NCBI GenBank assembly: GCA_902553315.1
Contig: CACDKN010000001.1
Coordinates: 186,001-250,000, forward strand
Reading direction: 5' to 3'
DNA: 64,000 nucleotides
Origin: AG-339-G14 sp902553315
Lineage (GTDB): Bacteria > Pseudomonadota > Gammaproteobacteria > Magnimaribacterales > AG-339-G14
Under the pieces are notes generated by a model, which saw only the letters and a program-made list of their open reading frames with translations, made no database searches and was not told the DNA's origin. How positions within the stretch are numbered: position 1 is the stretch's first letter; each line of letters begins with the position of its first letter. Both the position numbers and the translations under genes were made by a program. This document shows, one piece after another, positions 60,308 to 64,000 of the stretch.

Positions 60308-61701
60308 TGCGAGTTTTAAGTTTTTATTCAATATTTTTTGTCTGTTTATTTCTAAGTTCATTTTTAGTTGCTCAAGAAAAAGAAGAAAGAAAATTTAATT
60401 TTCCTGGATACACCATTGAAAAATGTCTTAAAAATTACGAAATCGCTAAAAAACCTAAAAGACGTGTCGCAAAATTACCCAGTCAAAAAGCACAAAGGTT
60501 TTTAAAAAGGTTATTTCCTGCTTTAGAAGAGGATGACTTACTACTTGCTCTTGAAATATTAGATGAAATGAAAATTTCTGAAGATTTAACCAATGTGGAT
60601 AAAGCTCAAATGTGGTACTACTATGCTTATGTACATTTCAGTCAAGATAAATTAAAAGAGGCAGAGAAAGACTATGAAAATTTTTTAAAAATTGAAGAGG
60701 CAGATCCTAGGTTAAAAGCAAACGTAATTTTCAGTTTAGCTCAAATAGCTTACTCTAGAGAAGAATACAGAAAATCTATACAAACTATGAAAGAGTGGCT
60801 TTCCATTGAGTCCAATCCCAGCTCAACAGGATTTGACATAATGGCTGCTTCTCACTGGCAACTGAATGAAAAGAAAATGGCTTTAAGAAATGCAGACACA
60901 GCCATGTGTGTTGCAAAAGCAAATAATTCTAAACCGAGAGAATCTACTTACAATCTTTTATTGGCTCTATTTAATGAATCTCAAAAAACTGATGAAATGT
61001 TGCCTCTTTATAAAGAGTTAGTAGATTTTTATCCTAAAAAAAGATACTGGGTTCAACTTTCATCTTTGTACGGAACTATGCAGCAAGAATCTAATCAGCT
61101 TTCAGCATTGGAAGCAGCTCACGATCAAAGATTGTTGGATAAAGAATCAGAATATATAGCTTTGTATCAGCTATTGATGCGAGCAGATGCTCCTTTTAAA
61201 GCTGCTAAAGCTCTTCAATATGGTGTCGATGAGGAGTTTGTAGAAAGAAAAGAAAAGAATCTAAAGATGCTGGCTCAAGGTTGGCATATGTCTCAAGAAT
61301 TAAAAAAGGCTGAACCTCTATACAAGGAAGCAGCTGAGAAATCAGAAGAAGGCGAGTTATTTGTGTTTTTGGGACAACTTTATCTAGCTACGGATAGATA
61401 CGATCTAGCAATGGACTCTTTAAAGCTAGCTTTGAAAAAGGGAAAATTAAAAGATCCGGTCACAGTAAATATTCTTTTAGGTCAAGTATCTTATGAAAAA
61501 CAAAGTTTTGATGATGCTACAATTTTTTTCAGAAAAGCCCTTGATAGGCTAACTGACTTAAAAATAAAGGACAAAAAATTAAAAGAAAAGAAACAAGACA
61601 AGCTTAGAGCGCAAGCTCTTACGTGGTTATCTTATACAGAAAAAGAAGCTAAGAGAGTTAAAATTTTAGAGCAACGAAGGAAGGATCTAGAAGAAAGTTA
61701 A
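60307..61701 (+). CDS. Exported tetratricopeptide-repeat protein of the TonB2-type operon
   Basis: A 464-residue protein with a signal peptide (about residues 1-21, ending VAQ) and many TPR-like helical pairs such as AYVHFSQDKLKEAEKDYENFL and QLYLATDRYDLAMDSLKLALKKG. A TPR gene at this position is conserved in TonB2 operons. ATG 60307 shares bases with the tonB stop (TGATG) and is preferred to the TTG just before it. The TAA stop overlaps that of folA (TTAA at 61698-61701). Confidence 0.88.
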   Translation: MRVLSFYSIFFVCLFLSSFLVAQEKEERKFNFPGYTIEKCLKNYEIAKKPKRRVAKLPSQKAQRFLKRLFPALEEDDLLLALEILDEMKISEDLTNVDKAQMWYYYAYVHFSQDKLKEAEKDYENFLKIEEADPRLKANVIFSLAQIAYSREEYRKSIQTMKEWLSIESNPSSTGFDIMAASHWQLNEKKMALRNADTAMCVAKANNSKPRESTYNLLLALFNESQKTDEMLPLYKELVDFYPKKRYWVQLSSLYGTMQQESNQLSALEAAHDQRLLDKESEYIALYQLLMRADAPFKAAKALQYGVDEEFVERKEKNLKMLAQGWHMSQELKKAEPLYKEAAEKSEEGELFVFLGQLYLATDRYDLAMDSLKLALKKGKLKDPVTVNILLGQVSYEKQSFDDATIFFRKALDRLTDLKIKDKKLKEKKQDKLRAQALTWLSYTEKEAKRVKILEQRRKDLEES

Positions 61702-62180
61702 TCTTTAATATAAGTTTTAATTTCACATTCAATTTTGCTTTTTTCATCGGTAAAACTCTCACTTTTTACCTCCTTCCAATTCTTTAAATCAATTGAAAAA
61801 AAAGCATCTCCTTTAAAGTCTTCCATTACATGTGTAAGCACCATCTTGGAACAGTGTGGCTCTAACAAGTTATAAATTTCAGAGCCTCCGATAATAAAAA
61901 TCTCTTGATCAAGAGCATTAAGGAAATTTAACAACTCGTTTGTCTGTTTAAAAACTTTTATTTCATCTGAAGCTTGGAATCCTTTTTTTGTAAGAATTAT
62001 ATTCAATCTGTTTGGTAAAGGGCGTCCAATAGATTCATAAGTCTTTCTCCCCATGATTACGGGACTTCCAGAGGTAAGTTCTTTAAACCTTCTCAGATCT
62101 TCCGGGATATGCCAAGGCAAAGAATTATTCCTTCCAATTACGTTATTTTTTGCTAATGCTGCTACGATTGTTAGCTTCAT
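61698..62180 (-). CDS. folA: Dihydrofolate reductase
   Basis: A 160-residue DHFR. VAALAKNNVIGRNNSLPWHIPEDLRRFK (residues 6-33) has the Met20-loop equivalent and the catalytic Asp, VIMGRKTYESIGRPLPNRLNIILT binds NADPH, and FIIGGSEIYNLLEP is the late glycine pair. It makes tetrahydrofolate. The start shares a base with the thyA stop (TAATG), so reductase and thymidylate synthase are co-translated. Confidence 0.96.
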   Translation of the reverse strand: MKLTIVAALAKNNVIGRNNSLPWHIPEDLRRFKELTSGSPVIMGRKTYESIGRPLPNRLNIILTKKGFQASDEIKVFKQTNELLNFLNALDQEIFIIGGSEIYNLLEPHCSKMVLTHVMEDFKGDAFFSIDLKNWKEVKSESFTDEKSKIECEIKTYIKD

Positions 62181-62974
62181 TAAACAGCTATTGGCGCCGA
62201 AATTAATGGGTGGAATTCATAGTCTAAAATTTCTATATCTTCATATTTAAAGTCAGATATTTCCTTAACTTCTTTATTTAATTTTAAACGGGGCAAACTT
62301 TTTGGGTCTCTAGTTAATTGAAGATTTGCTTGGTCTAAATGGTTTAAATATAAGTGAGCGTCTCCAAGAGTATGAACGAATCTGTATGGTTTTAATTCAC
62401 AGACCTGAGCAACCATGTGAGTTAGGAGGGCATATGAGGCTATGTTGAAAGGTACTCCTAAAAAAACGTCTGCACTTCTTTGATAAAGTTGACAAGAAAG
62501 ATTTCCGTTTGCTACGTAGAATTGAAAGAGAGTGTGACAAGGTGGCAAAGCCATTTGATCAATTAAGGTTGGATTCCAGCCACTGACAATATGCCTTCTT
62601 GAATCTGGATCATTTTTTAAACCATCAATTAGATTTGTGATTTGATCAATTGGTTCTTTTCCTGGATTAGGCCATGATCTCCATTGAGCGCCATAAACTG
62701 GACCAAGCTCACCATTTTCATCAGCCCATTCATCCCATATCGATACTCCATTTTCTTTTAAATATTTAATATTCGTAGAACCTTTGAGAAACCATATGAG
62801 TTCATGGATTATTGATTTTAAATGTATTTTTTTAGTGGTTACGAGGGGAAAGCCTTCACTAAGATCAAAATGCATTTGATGACCAAAGATGCTTTTTGTT
62901 CCTGTTCCAGTTCTATCAGATTTTTCAACTCCTTCATCGAGTATTTTTTGCATTAAATCAAGATATTGTTGCAT
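62180..62974 (-). CDS. thyA: Thymidylate synthase
   Basis: A 264-residue ThyA. MQQYLDLMQKILDEG starts the protein as in E. coli (264 residues). RTGTGTKSIFGHQMHFDLSEGFPLVTTKK binds dUMP phosphate, the nucleophile is in LPPCHTLFQFYV, and QRSADVFLGVPFNIASYALL follows. The ATG at 62974 is chosen over 62995 because it gives the family N-terminus. It overlaps the lgt 3' end by 17 bp. Confidence 0.97.
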   Translation of the reverse strand: MQQYLDLMQKILDEGVEKSDRTGTGTKSIFGHQMHFDLSEGFPLVTTKKIHLKSIIHELIWFLKGSTNIKYLKENGVSIWDEWADENGELGPVYGAQWRSWPNPGKEPIDQITNLIDGLKNDPDSRRHIVSGWNPTLIDQMALPPCHTLFQFYVANGNLSCQLYQRSADVFLGVPFNIASYALLTHMVAQVCELKPYRFVHTLGDAHLYLNHLDQANLQLTRDPKSLPRLKLNKEVKEISDFKYEDIEILDYEFHPLISAPIAV

Positions 62975-63764
62975 TTTTATTTTTATTGAAAGCAAATATT
63001 AATAAAATAATTCCCGCCAAAACCATTGGCAAAGAAAGAATCTGACCACGGGTAATCATATCAAATAAATCAAATCCAATATGAGAATCCGGTGTTCTAA
63101 ATTGTTCAGTTATGATTCTAAACAATCCATAAAATACTAGAAAATAACCCGACAATGCCATCCGAGGCATCTTTTTCTTAAATAGAAAAAACATTATAAA
63201 AAATAATACAGGCCCCTCTAAAAAGGCTTGATACAGTTGGGAAGGATGCCTAGATAACTGAAGGGGATCGCTCCAAAAGGTCATTCCCCATGGAAGGTCA
63301 GTTGGCCTTCCAAGCAACTCTCCTCCAAGGAAGTTTCCAATTCTTACAATTCCCAAACCAAGAGGAAAGCTTACAGCGATGTGATCGGAAAATTCGAAAA
63401 AAGGAATATTTATTTTTTTACTAAAGATCAAGAATGCAACAATTACTCCAAATAGCCCTCCATGAAAAGACAAACCACCTTCCCAAACCCTGAGAATGGA
63501 AAATGGATCAGATAATATTTGATCCATTCCATAGAACAGCATGTAACCAAGTCTTCCTCCTACAATCGCTCCTAAAACTCCATAAAACAAAAAGTCTTCG
63601 ACATGTGCTTCTGTGAAATTTGCATTAGTGGCAATATTTCTTTTGGCAAACCAATGAATAGATAGGATTGCTATTACCCAACTAATCCCGTACCAGTAAA
63701 CTGGCCACCAACCAACAAAGGGAATAGGTAAATAGAAAGCAACAGGATTTATATCAATGATCAT
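62958..63764 (-). CDS. lgt: Prolipoprotein diacylglyceryl transferase
   Basis: A 268-residue, seven-helix membrane enzyme. The WYGISWVIAIL start, GARLGY-like GGRLGYMLFY with the essential Arg-Gly segment, SFHGGLFG and GRIGNF-like VRIGNFLGGELLGRPTDLPWG (about residues 141-160) are Lgt signatures. It attaches diacylglycerol to the lipobox cysteine of prelipoproteins such as those encoded at 5438, 37961 and 41579. It overlaps the TauE-like gene by 4 bp. Confidence 0.96.
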   Translation of the reverse strand: MIIDINPVAFYLPIPFVGWWPVYWYGISWVIAILSIHWFAKRNIATNANFTEAHVEDFLFYGVLGAIVGGRLGYMLFYGMDQILSDPFSILRVWEGGLSFHGGLFGVIVAFLIFSKKINIPFFEFSDHIAVSFPLGLGIVRIGNFLGGELLGRPTDLPWGMTFWSDPLQLSRHPSQLYQAFLEGPVLFFIMFFLFKKKMPRMALSGYFLVFYGLFRIITEQFRTPDSHIGFDLFDMITRGQILSLPMVLAGIILLIFAFNKNKNATIS

Positions 63765-64000
63765 AGGAAAGTAATATAAAAAATTCTTACGGCAACCAAA
63801 ATAACTAAAATTGAAAAAGCTATTCTTAAAGACTCCCCTTTCATTTTATTAGAAATCTCAGCCCCATATTTTGCAAAATAAATACTTGATATTCCGGCCA
63901 CTAAAATTGCAGGTATAAATACCGAGCCATAAACAAAATCAATTTTGTCTAGATCAATAGGTGCAAATAAAAGTCCTCCAATTAATCCCGACAATGCAAA
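63761..64000 (-). CDS. TauE/SafE family membrane permease, C-terminal part
   Basis: The last 79 or so residues of a membrane protein whose start is beyond the right edge. GLLFAPIDLDKIDFVYGSVFIPAILV and a final helix LRIAFSILVILVAVRIFYI match the C-terminal half of TauE/SafE (DUF81) permeases. A gene of this family often precedes lgt in gammaproteobacteria such as Pseudomonas. Substrate unknown. Confidence 0.8.
   Translation of the reverse strand, partial: FALSGLIGGLLFAPIDLDKIDFVYGSVFIPAILVAGISSIYFAKYGAEISNKMKGESLRIAFSILVILVAVRIFYITFL

Noticed and set aside
56539..61701. A new energy-transducing system
   Set aside because: The DUF3450-TtpC-ExbB-ExbD-TonB-TPR order matches the known Vibrio/Shewanella TonB2-type operon, so only the leader hairpin and acidic linker are flagged.
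1..64000. CRISPR arrays, insertion sequences, prophage, tRNA or rRNA genes
   Set aside because: No direct-repeat arrays, transposase or integrase motifs, cloverleaf-sized spacers or rRNA-like stretches were seen; almost every base is in a supported gene.

Overview
The window is about 64 kb of dense, AT-rich bacterial DNA with no rRNA, tRNA, insertion sequence, prophage or CRISPR array that I can see. I read it as a streamlined marine-type gammaproteobacterium, possibly SAR86-like; this is inferred from gene content, not from a marker gene. The evidence is the run rpoH-thiS-thiG-trmB facing rdgB-metW-metX-yggT-proC-yggS, the folA-thyA-lgt block, a TonB2/TtpC-type energiser operon, and many lipid and small-molecule enzymes. 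Spacers are nearly absent: no gene-free stretch exceeds about 300 bases, and 12 of 13 convergent gene pairs meet within 5 bp or overlap.

Layout. 1-103: tail of a probable MerC-domain protein. 145-12261: accessory metabolism (oxidoreductase, MAPEG, FAH hydrolase, nitroreductase, crotonases, alpha/beta hydrolases, a DUF4212/sodium symporter pair, VOC proteins, a membrane di-iron hydroxylase). 12264-16803: photolyase-like flavoprotein, cytochrome b561, GH84-like glycosidase, esterase, TPR protein. 16916-21864: a tight six-gene operon with a predicted beta-propeller, a bacterial alkaline-ceramidase-like membrane hydrolase, an exported SAM methyltransferase, an extended SDR, MAPEG and CMD proteins. 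21861-25502: MBL hydrolase divergent from a DhlA-type haloalkane dehalogenase, with a palindromic operator between them, then DUF1330 and GST-like genes. 25591-31295: surface-sugar genes (GT2, RfbB, RfbA, an RfbC-like epimerase, a short SDR and a ColD/RfbH-type 3-dehydratase) that together predict a dTDP-3,6-dideoxyhexose.

31382-38000: nitronate monooxygenase, nadB, BI-1 protein, SMR exporter, PNPOx-like protein and UvrD helicase. 37961-44565: a TRAP transporter (TakP-like binding protein, DctQ, DctM) enclosing a three-gene set resembling LvaC/LvaA/LvaB for 4-hydroxyacyl-CoA breakdown, plus an M19 dipeptidase. 44587-47289: yaaA, a dienoyl-CoA-isomerase-like crotonase with a small upstream gene, and cysQ. 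47359-56368: conserved housekeeping genes (rpoH, thiSG, trmB, rdgB, metWX, yggT, proC, yggS, argS, efp). 56539-61701: the DUF3450-TtpC-ExbB-ExbD-TonB-TPR operon. 61698-64000: folA, thyA, lgt and a truncated TauE/SafE gene.

The most notable items are the 3,6-dideoxyhexose pathway, the ceramidase-containing operon, the TRAP-plus-Lva-like module, the operator palindrome at 22935-22948, a terminator-like hairpin in the leader of the TonB operon, and several first-in-operon genes whose -10-like element lies so close to the start codon that leaderless or near-leaderless transcripts are likely. I did not find one clearly unprecedented multi-gene system.
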